Shown one piece after another: positions 1 to 21,063 of a stretch of DNA of 64,000 nucleotides. The stretch comes from Rhabdophis nuchalis (Eukaryota > Chordata > Lepidosauria > Squamata > Natricidae): NCBI GenBank assembly GCA_039707465.1, contig CM077644.1:147320962-147384961 (forward strand). Reading direction: 5' to 3'. The first letter of the stretch is position 1, and every line of letters starts with the position of its first letter. Below the pieces are notes generated by a model. That model saw only the letters and a program-made list of their open reading frames with translations. It made no database searches and had not been told where the DNA came from. The translations under genes and the position numbers were made by a program.

Positions 1-2
1 AG

Positions 3-8402
<8,400 letters not shown>

Positions 8403-8488
8403 GATGGAATATTTCTAAATGAACTCTGGACTAAACCATATGCCTTAAAATCAGTTGACACCTCAGACACCCCAAGTGCCATAAACTC

Positions 8489-8494
8489 AATAAA
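8489..8494 (+). terminator. Polyadenylation signal of SLC49A3
   Basis: AATAAA 86 bases after the stop, in a short AT-rich 3' UTR, followed by a GT-rich stretch (TTTGTGATAATTG). Confidence 0.8.
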
Positions 8495-10833
8495 TTATAA
8501 CTTTGTGATAATTGACTGTAAAACATTGGTTCTTTTTATTCCTTCTAATAGTTGAATGGCATGGAAGCATTTCAAACAGCCCCATCTTCTTTCAAAAGGA
8601 AGGCATCAGTATGATTAAGGAAACATTGAGGGAGGGTTGGTCAGGATGTAAATGATGAGCTGTTGCATTGTTTTGATTAATGGAGAGCAAATGGACAATA
8701 TTGGGAGCAGGGAGAGCAAAGGAAAATAGTTATTCATAAATTTTCATAGAGGAGGGAAGACTGAACCATGCTCCATGCTAACAGGCAGCTTCATTCGTTG
8801 CCATTATTGGAGACACTTTTTCAGAGTTAGAAACAAAGATTTTCACTTAAGTAGAACTTAAATCTTAGGCAGTGATGCTAAATTGCAGCAAAGTTCTGGG
8901 TAATCACGCCTCCTTTTCTTCCTAGAAAGCTGTGTAGAGGTTTGGGTACACCCAGGAGAGTATAGAATTTGTTTGGCTCCACTTTGTCCTATACCAAAGT
9001 TTATTGTTTAGCATGATTACTTGGCTAATTGTTGCAAAGAAAGCAGATGCTTGAAGCAGCAAAATATTTCAGATCTTCTAGCACACCTCCTTGTGTCCAG
9101 GATGGTTCAATGGGAGCATCTACATGCATCTACATGCATATTATATGTTACTGATCATTTGTTACAGAACTTACTTGAAGTGTTTTGAATTATAAATGGA
9201 GTTCAAGAGTTCTGTTTATTAAACCAAGTAGAACACGGGTGAGGCCAATGTATAATATCTTCTAGGAACATAATCTTATGGATAGGCTTTAGAAGAGTCC
9301 ATGCATTTATTTGCTCATGATTATCATTTACTTATTTTGACCGTTAGATGAAGGGTGCTTATGACTGTTCTTGCAGCATAAAAACACAATGGACAAACAT
9401 AACTAGGTACAACAGAAATTCAACTGTTATATTTGTAACAGAAAATTCTAGGCATATCCAGTAGTCACAATGTACTTGATACAGAATATTTTAAAATCAA
9501 TGCAAAATATACAATCAGAATGCAACCAAACATAAATACATAGCAAAAATATATACAGATCTCTTTTAAGGTTATACCCTGAAGACAAACATATTTAAAT
9601 ATCGAAATGAAAAAAAAAGCATTATCTTATAAATAATGTTTACAGTCATTGCATTTCAGGACTGCTACTTCAAAGACAAGAAAAGGAGTTTGCAAGGCAG
9701 ATTAAGTAGAAAACTAGGCACACAACAAAACTAATACAGAAGAAACAAGTAGATGTGCGTTGCTAGCTTCTGTTTAAGCACACTGAGGGGACACACTCCT
9801 AATTATTAGAATTTCACTATTGTTTTCACTATTGTTTGGGAGCAAGTTGTTAAGCGCATATATTGCAAAAAGCAAGTCACGGCACGTTACTCCGTTGGCC
9901 ACGCATGATTTGTATGTTAGAAGTAGGCCTTTGCCACAAAATCTTGCTCAGCTTAATGAATAAAGTTCAATGCATTGACCCCATAGTTTTCAAAGGCAGG
10001 CTCCCTTCTGTGCCATCTTTTAGACAATGAATACCTAAATGCTTCACACTGCCATCCTGTGGGATCAGGTGACTGGGTCACTAATCCAATGCTGAGGTCA
10101 GCAAAGGCCTATCACAACCTCTCTTCTAGCTCAGGGGGAAGCGGGGTGGAGGAGAAAAAATAAATCAAGGAGGTTCAAATATCACAGCAATTTCAATGGG
10201 TGCCAAGTCCAACTGGCGCCATGAGGAGGAAGTGCGTTTGACGGACTGCTGTAAAGCTTAAAATCTTTCTCTCAAACTTTCTTGGCCTCCCATTTTGACT
10301 GAGGGAAAGCGCACTCCATCCACCTGAGGATCTGTCTCTGTGTTAGAAAATATATTTTATGTTTCAGTTGAAGTCGAAAATAGCACAGCAACGATCAGTT
10401 GTGTATTAGGTATACTCAAAGGCATCTCCTCCGACCTAATTCTTTTCAAATGGCAATCATCCCCTGAACTACTTTATCAGTTGTCATTTTTTTTTTTAAG
10501 TGGCTTACCAGGAATTCCTTTTCAAGGCCATTGAACCCTACTTGACTGAGGAGGACGGTAGAGATCTCCAGGAGGAAACCATCAGCTTGTCTGTTCCAAA
10601 AAGTCTTTTGAGTTGACATAGTTAAACTGCGGTACAAAATATATAACTGAATTTTCAGGCAACATGGAAAAGAGAGCCTTACTTGGTTACCGATTACAGC
10701 AATCAAAGTGATTTTTTTTAAAGCTAAATAAATATATAATTCAGTTTAGATAAACCTGAATGATGCAAAAGCAAAGCCATGGAGACTCTCCTTTTTGCCT
10801 GTTTGATCAGGAAAACAGTCTTTCTGAGTGATT

Positions 10834-10903
10834 TCTGGCTGGGGAATTCTGGGAGTTGAAGTCCACAAGTCTTAGAGTTGCCAAGTTTGGAGACCCCTGG
10901 ATT
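10834..10903 (-). mobile_element. Half of a palindromic hAT MITE
   Basis: GGGGAATTCTGGGAGTTGAA, then GCCAAGTTTGGAGACCCCTG. This is the right half of the family seen complete at 18251-18370. The left half is missing. Confidence 0.6.
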
Positions 10904-11260
10904 AAACCATTTTAGCCTGCTACAATTATCCCATCCAATTTTCCTAATTTTCTTGGAAACCTTTTTCTCAGATCAAAGATTCAGAAATATAAATGCTAAA
11001 AGGTCCCGTCCTCCCTAAAATATCAGTGTAAGATGGTCCTTTGTTCTGAAAAACTTTGCAGACACTTCTAGGAGTATATAAAACCCTAACCCTAAAACAG
11101 GCTTATAGTTTCTTTATTTTGGTCACTGACCAGCAAAACAGTTTTGAAAATAGGATTATAGCTGTCCTGTTGCAATAATAATAAAAGTTATCTACAATAA
11201 AATTAACTAAATTTTCAATTGCTACCAAGTGATCTACATTGCACAGCTTGTTCTGTATAC

Positions 11261-11334
11261 CAGGGGTCTCCAACCTTTGCAACTTTAAGTCTGAAGGACT
11301 TCAGACTTAAAGTTGCAAAGGTTGGAGACCCCTG
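11261..11334. mobile_element. 74-bp palindromic hAT MITE
   Basis: Near-perfect palindrome from CAGGGGTCTCCAACC to GGTTGGAGACCCCTG, with duplication ctgtatac/ctgtatat (7 of 8). Reduced to little more than its terminal repeats. Confidence 0.85.
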
Positions 11335-11805
11335 CTGTATATACGATATTGTGACAAAAGAAACAAAAGTAACCGATTTTTTTTCTTACCTAAAATTTTA
11401 GCAAGTAATTTTTCTTTCGCCTTTATATAATAGAAGTCAATGCATTTTAGATACCTTTTATGTTAATTACAAAATAGCGAACAGTGTTGTTTTTGTGTCT
11501 TCTTTACATTTTTGCTTTAGTGCAGAGCAAGTTAGGATTCTCATTCATTTCTTGAACAAATATTTATTTAAGCCTGCCAATTTGGCATGTAAAAATTTAC
11601 ACATCTGATATTCTTGCATCACGCTTGTTCCTTACAGATAAAGGCAGGCCAGCTTTTGAAGTGAATGGATAGATCCCAGGAAGATCAATAAGGAAAGTGA
11701 TCGCTTTTCCAAGCAGAACAGGCTGCAGTTACTAATTTTATTTTCTAAAAACATATTTGAATTTTATGTGGAGCCAACATGATATCTGAGGATAGCAATA
11801 GCTTT

Positions 11806-12013
11806 TAGACTTATATACTGCTACATACAGCCCTCTCTAAGTGATTTAGAGAGTCAGCATGTTGTATCCAACAGTCTGGGTCCTCATTTTACCAACCTCG
11901 GAAAGATGGAAGGCTGAGTTAAACCTTGAGCCGGTAAGAATCGAACTGCTGGCAGTTGGCAGAATTAGATTTCTGCAATACTGGATTCTAACCACTGCAT
12001 CACCACAGCTCCT
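11806..12013 (-). repeat. tRNA-derived SINE, reverse orientation
   Basis: On the minus strand it reads GGTTAGAATCCAGTATTGCA, then GTTCGATTCTTACCGGCTCAAGG (box B), then GGTAAAATGAGGACCCAGAC, and ends ATATAAGTC. This is a common squamate SINE layout; a related copy is at 59691-59899. Confidence 0.7.
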
Positions 12014-13773
12014 AGGGTGATGTTTTGCTGCATGCTAACCACTAGTTACATGCAAAACAAAACAGTTCATCCATAGCATATATGCCTCCGTAAAGTACCA
12101 ATCAGATCACTTCCTGTCATTGATAATCACGTAACCTATAGGCACCTTAAATCAGTCAATGCTGGAGACAAACTGTTCTGTTTTGCAACTATAATAGTTT
12201 TGAATTTTAAAATAAAAATCTACAGGTAAAAAACTTTGACAAAGAAGCAAAGAGCCCCAATTCTCCAAAAAGATGTTGGCAGACGCCAATCAGTCAATAA
12301 AAGATGACCAAACATCTCTAAAAAATGCTTCTCTAACAAAACTAATCACTTTGCAAGATATCTCCTTGGATTATTCTCTTATTAGTCTCCCTAGGTGGAC
12401 TAGAACATGAAATCAACTCCATTGAAAGGCTAAAACTATCTTTTAAAATGGAGATTAGATATAGTAGTATCAAACTCTTGCAAATCTGATGGTGTTGTGC
12501 CTGCCTCTCCTTATAGTTGAATAAATTAGGGAGGTGCCTGTCTTCTGAATATTATCTGGATTTCTGAACTTCTAAAAAAGTTTTACCCATTTGGCCTAAG
12601 GCATATCCAGCAAAGTCTTATTCCTTACTCTCTACCCATCTATTCATGCAGAGAAACCTAGAGGCCCAATAGGCCTTAATTATCCAGAATTACTAAGTGG
12701 ACAGATTATAATAACATCTAGAGATAGATAGAAAATTAAAACTAGCAGCAATTCATATCTGTAGAAATATGCAAAAAAACAACATGTACTTAATATTTTC
12801 CTTCTTGAAAAATGATCAGTTTTATACATATCAAATTCCACTTCTCTACTCCATAGTGAAAGATTTGTGTATTGGTCAGAGTGTAAATGCTCAATGGATA
12901 TACAATATGTTTACACTACCAATGTTCACCAAACAGGGTTTCCAAACATCTTCACCTATAGAGGACTTAAGCATATGTGTCTACTCTATGGCAACTGCAT
13001 ATATATGGGTGCTCCATATTTCCTGCATGGAAGCAATATTTGTGTAGAAACTGTGACATATACTATACTTGCTAGCTGAAATGTTATCTGAAATAAAAAT
13101 ATTGTAGACATACCTTTTACAAATCAAGTCAGGGAATCCCCTCAAAATAGACTCTTACTTTTTTTATTATTATTGATGAATATTTAACTTAAGATCTCCA
13201 TCAAAATTTCTGTAACAGCATATAAAACTCTCCTTATAAATTATTTTCAGAAAATATAAACCTTCTAGTTCGTTAGAAATATTTAGTCAATATCTAAGTC
13301 AATACAAATGCTACAGACTCTGAATCTTCAGATGAGTCAAAAGCTACACTTAAAAGCTTTGAAGAGCATCTTAAGAGACCAATCCGAAAATAGAATTTTA
13401 CTATCAAATGCAAAAAGCAATGAAAAACAGCGCACTAACATGGAAGTTTACAATCAACAGTCATAACCCTGTAAATATCAAAGCCACTCACCAAATGACA
13501 TTAAATTGTGTTTTCATGTTCAATGAAGGGATTTCCATCTAATGAAAATTGCAGGCAACCAAACTCATAAAAAGTAGTCGTGCAGTATTCCAGCCTAAAG
13601 AGTCGCAACCTAACCCATCCAAGTTACCAAAAGTCAAAGGGATTCTATTCTTATTTAGGTTCTGTGATTCATGTCCCACTCTCCAAAATCACTTCCCAAA
13701 GTTCATGATCATTTGTGGTAGGAAACAACTACACCTGACCGTATCATTTCTATTCTTAGACGTCATCTACACT

Positions 13774-13902
13774 AGGCATGTCCAACTTTGTGGCAACTTT
13801 AAGGCTTGCAGACTTCAACTCCCAGAATTCCCCAGTCGGCATGGGGAATTCTGGGAGTTGAAGGCCACATGTCTTAAAATTGATAAGGTTGAACACCCGT
13901 GA
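13774..13902. mobile_element. Palindromic hAT MITE
   Basis: Inverted halves around CAACTCCCAGAATTCCCC and GGGGAATTCTGGGAGTTG. Flanks tctacact and cctacact (7 of 8) are a degraded duplication. Confidence 0.75.
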
Positions 13903-14716
13903 CCTACACTAATGTCCATAAAATGAACATCACGTTTATAGGACCAAAACAGAATTCACCTGCCAGAACTATAAAACTGGAATGCAGAGACTGTAATTTC
14001 AGACAGAGACGAGCCCATATTTTGAATGCATAGACCGAACACAAATGTTAATGGCTAGTATAATTCTGATTTCCAATACTGCACTAAAAATGATAACTCC
14101 TCGTGACTTTAAACAGCAATTTTTATAGGAGCTTACAGGAAAATTTCCATTTATTTATTAATGTCTTACAGAAATACTTGCTACACCTAAGTCTATTTGG
14201 CAGCAAGAAGGGGGGATGGGAAATAAATAGTCATTAACAAACAGCAAAATTACAAAGCAGACAATTTAATAATGGGAGATCTTAACCCTAAAATACACAT
14301 TGTTTTCATCTAGGATTTTAAATGTCAGGCAAGAATTTTGTAATAACTACGACAAATCATCTCTTATATTTACACGTGCAAAGTTAAGGAAGCGTGTAAA
14401 CAAGAGACTTCTATATTATTATTACATTACTAGGTAGAGTATGAAATGAATTCTTAGCAAGCCTGTGCCAAGACTGATTTCAACATTAATATTTTGTCAA
14501 TGTGACCTAAGTTTATCCAGAGATTGGTATATTTTTGCTTCTGAAAAGGCTGTCCAATCTACAAACTAAGTAGCTTATCCACACAGTGGCCTCTTAAGCA
14601 CATAAAATATGAACATATACAAAGACTGCATACACAGAGTATTCACTCTTCCTTATTAAAAATTATTCATGCTATCTTTAAAAAAAAACCTGGAGCAATG
14701 CATTGCTTTAAATATA

Positions 14717-14957
14717 TACTATGTTTCCTTGAAAATAAGACCTAACTGGAAAATAAGCCCTAGCATGATTTCTAAGGCTATTTGTAATATAAGTTCTACC
14801 CCAAAAATAAGTCCCAGTTAAGATCGTCAACCAGAGACGCATCTAGTACCATGTTTTCCTGAAAATAAGACCTAACCAGAAAATAAGCCCTAATGCATCT
14901 TTTGAAGCAAAAAATTAATATAAGACCCTGTCTTATTTTCAGGGAAACGCGGCAGTA
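14717..14957. mobile_element. TA-flanked MITE (GAAAATAAGACC family)
   Basis: Starts TACTATGTTTCCTTGAAAATAAG and ends CTTATTTTCAGGGAAACGCGGCAGTA, inverted termini with TA at both ends, as in mariner-type MITEs. The left half is present twice (14719 and 14851). Confidence 0.65.
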
Positions 14958-15080
14958 GGAGTCCTAACCACCCACTTGTTTAGCAAAGAATCTAGATGCT
15001 CAACCAGATGCTACATTATTATCCTCATTGCAGCGCATGGCCTGAAAATCAGGAGCATGTGCTCCCATTTTCAGAACTTA

Positions 15081-15490
15081 TACAGGTAATCCTCGACTTA
15101 CAACTGTTCCTTTAGTGACCATTTGAAGTTACAACAGCACTAAAAAAAGTGACTTACGACTGGCTCTCCCACTTACAACCGCTGCGGCTCCACAATCACG
15201 TGATCAGAATTGGAGCGCTCAGCAACTGGCATTGATTCATCACGCCAATTGCACTGTGGCAGCATCCCAGAGTCACGTGATCGCCATTTGTGACTTTTGC
15301 AGTTGGCAGAGTCCATTGGGATAGCCAGATTCGCTTAACAAACACATGATTCAGTTAAATGCAACCGACTGACTTAACAACTGTGGCAAAAGGCATTCCC
15401 AAAATCAGGTGCAATTCTTTTAACAACTGCCTTGCTTGGCAGCGGGACTTTCTGGTCCCAATTGTGGCCGTAAGTTGAGGACTACATGTA
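15081..15490. mobile_element. TA-flanked MITE (TACAGGTAGTCCTCGAC family)
   Basis: Starts TACAGGTAATCCTCGACTTA and ends TAAGTTGAGGACTACATGTA. Long imperfect inverted repeat with TA ends, mariner type. Other copies at 20375, 49814 and 55101. Confidence 0.75.
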
Positions 15491-17066
15491 CTTCCACTGC
15501 TTTCCTGTATTTTCCTACGGTTGAACATTACATATATGCTGACAGTTACTTTGTAAATCACAGGCTGCTGGAATCAGAGAGCAAACTATAATTATAATGC
15601 GCATTAACTCAGTTTCTGCTCTGGTGTTCTAATAATGCAAAACCATAGTTAGTGCTCAGAGGAGAAAAAAGGCAAAAAAGAGTATATGTTCTCAGATCTC
15701 TAATTCAACTTTTGCAAAGACATCTGCAAAAGACTCGGTGACATTGGTATTAGGCTATAACAGTCTGAGGCCAACTCACATGAATGTGGTTATGATGATA
15801 GCTTATATCTTTTAAAAAAAACCTAATCCTCAACACCAATCACATCATCCTACTTGGACGTTTCATGGGTTTCAAGAGGAACTGGCAGGAAAGTCCATCC
15901 TTTAAAGAAAATGTCAAAGGCACACAAGCGCAGAGGGAGGCTTTTCATAGTGCAAAGAAACTTACTCTTTTTAATGACCAAGTACATCAATGCAGCACTT
16001 CAAAAATCAAGCGAACAAAACAGCATGCTGTTGAAGGACACAATGGTGACAAGATAAAACCAAGACAGCAGCTTTAGATGGTCAGGTTAGCGGTGTGGCC
16101 CGGAGTGGTGTGGTATCGTCAATGGAGGAACAGAGCCAGTGCACATGCATTTTGCTCCTTCAGCATCTGGAAATGGGGAGTTAAAATGAAGCAAAGGGCA
16201 ACAGGCCCCCTGGAAGCTTAGGAAATCTATTTCATGCCACAATTCCATTAAACTTGCTGTAAAAATGTGCTTCTGAAACTTGGCATGCAATCTACGGGAA
16301 CTCCAGACCTGTAAAAAGGGCAATTTAAGCACAAGCGTAAAAGGCACATAAGACATTCTATGTAGTGTACTTTTTTAGCATCCCGGCTACAATCAGCAAA
16401 GTAGTGAAAATGTTTAAAAATATTGAGCAACCTATGTCCAAATAATACTTTTGTCTTATAATCTGAATGTATTTCTCTGCTGAAAATGCTAAAACACTGC
16501 GTATGTCTTATGCGTAGAAATTCAAAGGCTAAAAAAATGTTGCTGCGTGAATAATATTTAAAGGGCAGCATATTTCAGAAAACATGTCAAGGACAAAAGA
16601 ATTGTATTAAGCTGTGATTTATTTAACCATAGTTTATTCCATAAATGTGCTAAATCGCAAACCATGATTTGCAAGCAACATTTTTGGCTTAGTGCAATGG
16701 ACCCATCTAATTGTAATTGTCTTCCAGTTAAGGTAGACTTTTCAAATAGTTGACTATACAGGTTTCCTATTAAAGAAACACAGCCCCATGACTTGGGATG
16801 CACTAAACTAGTTACATTAATATTTCTTGAATTGAATCCAATTGTGTCATTCTACTGATTAGTGGGAAAGTCTGTTCCCTTCTAAAGGTACAGAACCATA
16901 GAAGCAGGTGATTCACACAAGAGAGCACCCTATGTGCAAACTATGCAGAGGCATCCAACACACAGCGGCAACAAGTAAGCAGCACACTGGAAGAGCATAT
17001 ACTGAATGACATAACCAAGTAGCTGGCATTGTGTGTAGGAACATCTGCACAGTGCAAGGGCTGGAC

Positions 17067-17436
17067 CAGTGATGGCTAGCTAACCTTTTTGTCGTCGTGT
17101 GCCGAAAGCGCCCATAATGCAATGCGGCACCCCCACCCCTCCCTCCGCATGCACCCCCCCTTGGCCATTTTGGCTTCCTGGTTGATGCAGCCCCTTTTGG
17201 GCCTGGAAGACCTCCTGCACCAACCTGGAAACCAAAACCGGGTGTGGGGGTCCCACCCGAGGCCCCAAAATGCAATGTGAGCGCCCCCCCCCCATGCATG
17301 CCCAGCAGAGACCTGAAAACCAGCTGGCTGGCAGGAGGACGTGTGCATGCGCGGTGAAGCTGGGCTGGGGTGCAGCTGGCATGCCTGCAGAGAAGGCTCT
17401 GCGTGCCCCCTTAGGCACAGGTTTGCCATCTCGGGG
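17067..17436 (+). mobile_element. GC-rich foldback element (CAGTGATGG family)
   Basis: Starts CAGTGATGGCTAGCTAACCTTTTT and carries the family phrases GTGTGCCGAAAGC and CATAATGCAATG. The right end (TTTGCCATCTCGGGG) is degraded. No clear duplication. Confidence 0.55.
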
Positions 17437-17544
17437 TTAAACCATCTCAAGACAAGATGGGAGATTTCACAAAAAGTCATGGATAATAGAGAAACAAGGT
17501 TAAGCCCCTGTAGGACTTCCACATCTAAACAAGCAGGAACCGGT

Positions 17545-17860
17545 CAATCAACTAGACATCATAGTAACAGACAAGGACCAAAAGACAACAGTGGTGATAG
17601 ATGTAGTAATGCCAAGTGACAGCAACATCAGAAAGAAGGAGCACCTGAAGGAAGAACTAGAACAGATATGGAAAGTAAAGGCCAAAGCGGTCCAACATAT
17701 ACCAGGAACAGTATCAGATGTCCAGAAGAGTGTAGTGCTAGAAACAGCTAAGCTATTGCACAGAACTTTCAAACTCCCAGACCTTTGCAAGGGGACTGAG
17801 ATTGGGGAAGACAAATACTACCCATAAGGGTAAGAAAGATTTTTTGTTGTTGTTGTTGGC
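17545..17860 (+). mobile_element. Non-LTR retrotransposon ORF C-terminal fragment
   Basis: An open stretch reads VIDVVMPSDSNIRKKEHLKE, then VQKSVVLETAKLLHRTFKLP, resembling the C-terminus of reptile non-LTR retroelement proteins. It ends in TTGTTGTTGTTGTT. The clade is not assigned. A segment between the two blocks appears to be deleted. Confidence 0.5.
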
Positions 17861-18250
17861 AGCTGCCTGGAATCAAAGCTGACTTGAAGGCACACACCCA
17901 CAGAAACACAAACGTAAAAAGAGGTAAAGATGATGACAAAAGCGATCTAAGATTACCTTGTGCTGACACTCTGAGTTTGTCAGCTCATGTTCCCTAAAGT
18001 CCAATTCTGCATGTCGGTTTCCACCACAAAGACTTGGCTGATTTAAGGTTTAAAGATCCTAGCATCATCTTCCAGCACCTTTTATTTATCCGTATGAAAA
18101 ATAAACTGAAGAGTTATTTTCAGTTTGTTTTATTGTTAGGAGCAGAGAAAACGTACTGGCAGATGACATCAGAACTCTTAAACATTCTTTAATAAGACAA
18201 AAGCAACCACAGATGAAGAGGAGATGGCCACGGCTAAGAATCATGTACAT

Positions 18251-18370
18251 CAGGGGTTCCCAAACTTGGCAACTTTAAGACTTGTGGACTTCAACTCCCA
18301 GAATGCAAATCCCAGAATTCTGGGAGTTGAAGTCCACAGGTCTTAAAGTTGCCAAGTTTGGGAACCCCTG
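18251..18370. mobile_element. Palindromic hAT MITE
   Basis: CAGGGGTTCCCAAACTTGGC to GCCAAGTTTGGGAACCCCTG, an almost complete palindrome. Duplication atgtacat/atgtacag (7 of 8). Confidence 0.88.
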
Positions 18371-18395
18371 ATGTACAGCAAGGTATGTTCTAGAT

Positions 18396-18621
18396 CAATG
18401 GTAGTCAAGCTGGTCCCTACCGCCCACTAGTGGCCGTTCCAGCTTTCATGGTGGGCGGTAGGGGTTTTGTCCGATACTGAAGCACTTTCCTTTTTTTAAT
18501 TTAATTGACTTCCCTACTTTATAAATCACCATTACTGTGGAACCGTTGGGCGGTTAGAAAATTTTATTACTAACAGAGATACAAAAGTGGGCTGTAGGTA
18601 TAAAAAGGTTGACTACCCCTG
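18396..18621 (+). mobile_element. hAT element (GGTAGTCAA, ACCGCCCACTAG type)
   Basis: Ends CAATGGTAGTCAAGCTGG and AAGGTTGACTACCCCTG, interior CTACCGCCCACTAGTGGCC. Flanks ttctagat and ttctaaac agree at 6 of 8. It lies 25 bases after the previous MITE. Confidence 0.75.
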
Positions 18622-19158
18622 TTCTAAACAAACCTTGATAAGCATGTCATTAGAACATGGTCAATCTGTCCCTGCTCTAATGCACGCACATCCCCTAACC
18701 ATTTTTGCCATTCTTTGGATTATAGACAAGTTCTAAGATTTGATAAAAGAAAAGCACACATACGATTTTGATGTCATGAAAACTTGTGAACTCCCAAAAT
18801 AAAGCACATTTAGTTGCAAAGGATTACTTTACAAATATTTTAAACAAATATTCTCATTTCTATGCTACATTTTATGGTCAAACTTCTAAGAAACCAGAAA
18901 GTCCAGAATCAAGTCACATGTTAAGAAAAAGAAAAAAGAAATCAATAGTCTTGTAAGAAGACCTTTTACAAAATATTCACCATTCTCCAATGTTACACTG
19001 GATGGCACGGCATGGAGATAAGAAATACTGTAAACTGCGACATGCTCTCACTGTTTGGAAGACTGGCGCATGAAAATGTCTAGTTAAAGAACACGAGTGA
19101 GCACCTCACAATTTTTCTTTGCAATTATTTGCCAATACAGATATACAAGAGATGCAAG

Positions 19159-19186
19159 ACACACACACACACACACACACACACAA
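19159..19186 (+). repeat. (CA)n microsatellite
   Basis: About 14 CA dinucleotides. Confidence 0.95.
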
Positions 19187-19829
19187 CGCTGAAACAGAAC
19201 CACGGCTGGCAAATTTGGGGATGGACCAGTATTATCTACAAGAACACACTATGTGAATCCACATAAGATGTTTCCCAGACGCCCCCTGTTCTCCTGGGGA
19301 AACACAGCAGCAACATTTGCAGCAGCAAAACGATAATGCTTTTGAAAGTGCATTTTTTTCCTAAACGAAAGCAAATCCTGCAGACCTTCTGAGCTTCGAT
19401 GTTTATTGGACATTGTCTAATTTCCTTCTGTTGCTACGCGTAAAATGTGAGTCATCCGTTTTTAAAGAGACTTCTTCACCACTTAGCAAGGCTCTATCCA
19501 TTCTTTCTCACGTGGAAAGGATGCTATAACAGACACAACTCGCACGACCGCATGATTTCTCGAGTAAGGATGGAAAGATCTCTATCGAGTTATTTTCAAA
19601 TACAGAAATACAACTTCTGCCTATGACCTAGTTGCATCTGATTAGGTTCCTGGCTACTGCTACTGTTTTAGCATTCAGGTTTACTACAGTGTGGTACAAT
19701 TCCAACAGGTTACACACCTAAAAATAGGAAACCCCTCCCCTTTTTATTTTCCTTTTGGTACTCCATACGATACAGTACCCAATTTATTCCAACTGCCCAT
19801 CGTCTAGATGCTGCTAAAGTATTCTAGGC

Positions 19830-19964
19830 CAGGGGTCTGCAAAGTCGGCTCTTTCAAGACTGGTGGACTTCAACTCCCAGAATTCCCCAGCCAGACATGC
19901 TGGCTGGTGAATTCTGGGAATTGAAGTCCACCAGTCTTAAAAGAGCTGACTTTGCAGACCCCTG
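19830..19964. mobile_element. Palindromic hAT MITE (GTCTGCAAAGTCGGC family)
   Basis: CAGGGGTCTGCAAAGTCGGC to GCTGACTTTGCAGACCCCTG, with a perfect 8-bp duplication ttctaggc at 19822-19829 and 19965-19972. Confidence 0.92.
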
Positions 19965-20374
19965 TTCTAGGCAATCCGCCCATGATGAAGAACACTAGGA
20001 GTCTTGAGTTCAGCCATATCCACATATTCCCCATTATTTAATCAACTGAGTTCTGGGACTTAACATAGGATATTTTTCACTTTGGTGTGGTCACATAGAA
20101 GCCAGAGGTTTATGCCACTGTTGTTTTCGGCTTTACTTGTTTATTTTAATTAAGGGAAACTTAGAAGTAACTGCAATTTGGAACTGAATTCAAGCCTTCA
20201 TTGGGGTCAACCACGGCTTATCTCAATTTTGAAGAAATGGCAGGTCACAGTTCATTAAAAATGAACCTCATTTCAGATACATTCAAACCAAAAAAGGGGC
20301 AGAGGAACCAAAGCTCCAAATATCTTCTGTTAGCCTCTGAACCCAGTCTACTCATTTGGGGTGGGAGAAGAGTA

Positions 20375-20921
20375 TACAGGTAGTTCTCGACTTGCAACAG
20401 TTCATTTAGTGACTGTTTGAAGTTACAATGGAACTGAAAAAAGTGACTTATGACCATTTCTCACATTTACTACTGTTGCAGCAGTAGTGATCAAAATTCA
20501 GGTGCTGGGCAACTGACTCCTACTTATGACAGTTACCGTGTGTCCTAGGGTCATGTGATCCCCTTTTCCAACCTTCTGTCAAACAAGTCAGTGGGGGAGC
20601 CAGATTCATTTAACAACTGTGCCACTAATTTAACAACTGCAATGATTCACTGAACAACTAATAACTTAAAAAGGAGAACATCGATAGCTCATGACTGACA
20701 TTTGTAGCTCTGGGTTGACATAGCACTGATGATGTTACCTAGTTGGGTAATGAAATGTCTGTGAGAAAACAAGCAGGTCTGTCAGAGAGCATCAAGGACC
20801 CCTCACTTAACAAATGTGGCAAGAAAAGTCATACAATGGGGCAAAACTCACTTAACAATTGTCTCACTTTGCAAGAGAAAATTGGAGCTGAATTGTGGTT
20901 GTAAGTCAAGGACTAGCTGTA
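20375..20921. mobile_element. TA-flanked MITE with an internal foreign segment
   Basis: Left end TACAGGTAGTTCTCGACTTG, right end GTCAAGGACTAGCTGTA, same family as 15081-15490. About 150 bases near 20655-20805 are foreign and contain the hammerhead-like motif. Confidence 0.7.
20697..20759 (+). ncRNA. Candidate type III hammerhead ribozyme
   Basis: GACAT (20697-20701) can pair with ATGTC (20755-20759) as stem III. TT follows as the NUH-type cleavage position. CTGATGA is at 20726-20732. TTACC/GGTAA form stem II (20735-20750) and GAAA is at 20752-20755. All invariant core blocks of a hammerhead are in the right order. Stem I (20703-20725) is weak. Such motifs are known in Penelope-like and related retroelements; activity is unproven. 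Confidence 0.45.
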
Positions 20922-21063
20922 GTGAGTTGATGGCCAAAACTATGAATGATTGTTATAGAGGAAAAATAATACCATGAAATGATAATTGGGAAAACAAGCA
21001 AAAAATGTCTATGTACTGGCAGATAATCATTAGTTTCTTAATCATAAGGAAGTCTCTATATAG

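Noticed and set aside
11082..11096. Telomere-like CCCTAACCCTAAAA
   Set aside because: Only two units; far too short for an interstitial telomere.
12769..13079. 92- and 70-codon plus-strand frames
   Set aside because: Two overlapping frames of similar length, no recognised residues, no splice or homology support, AT-rich context.
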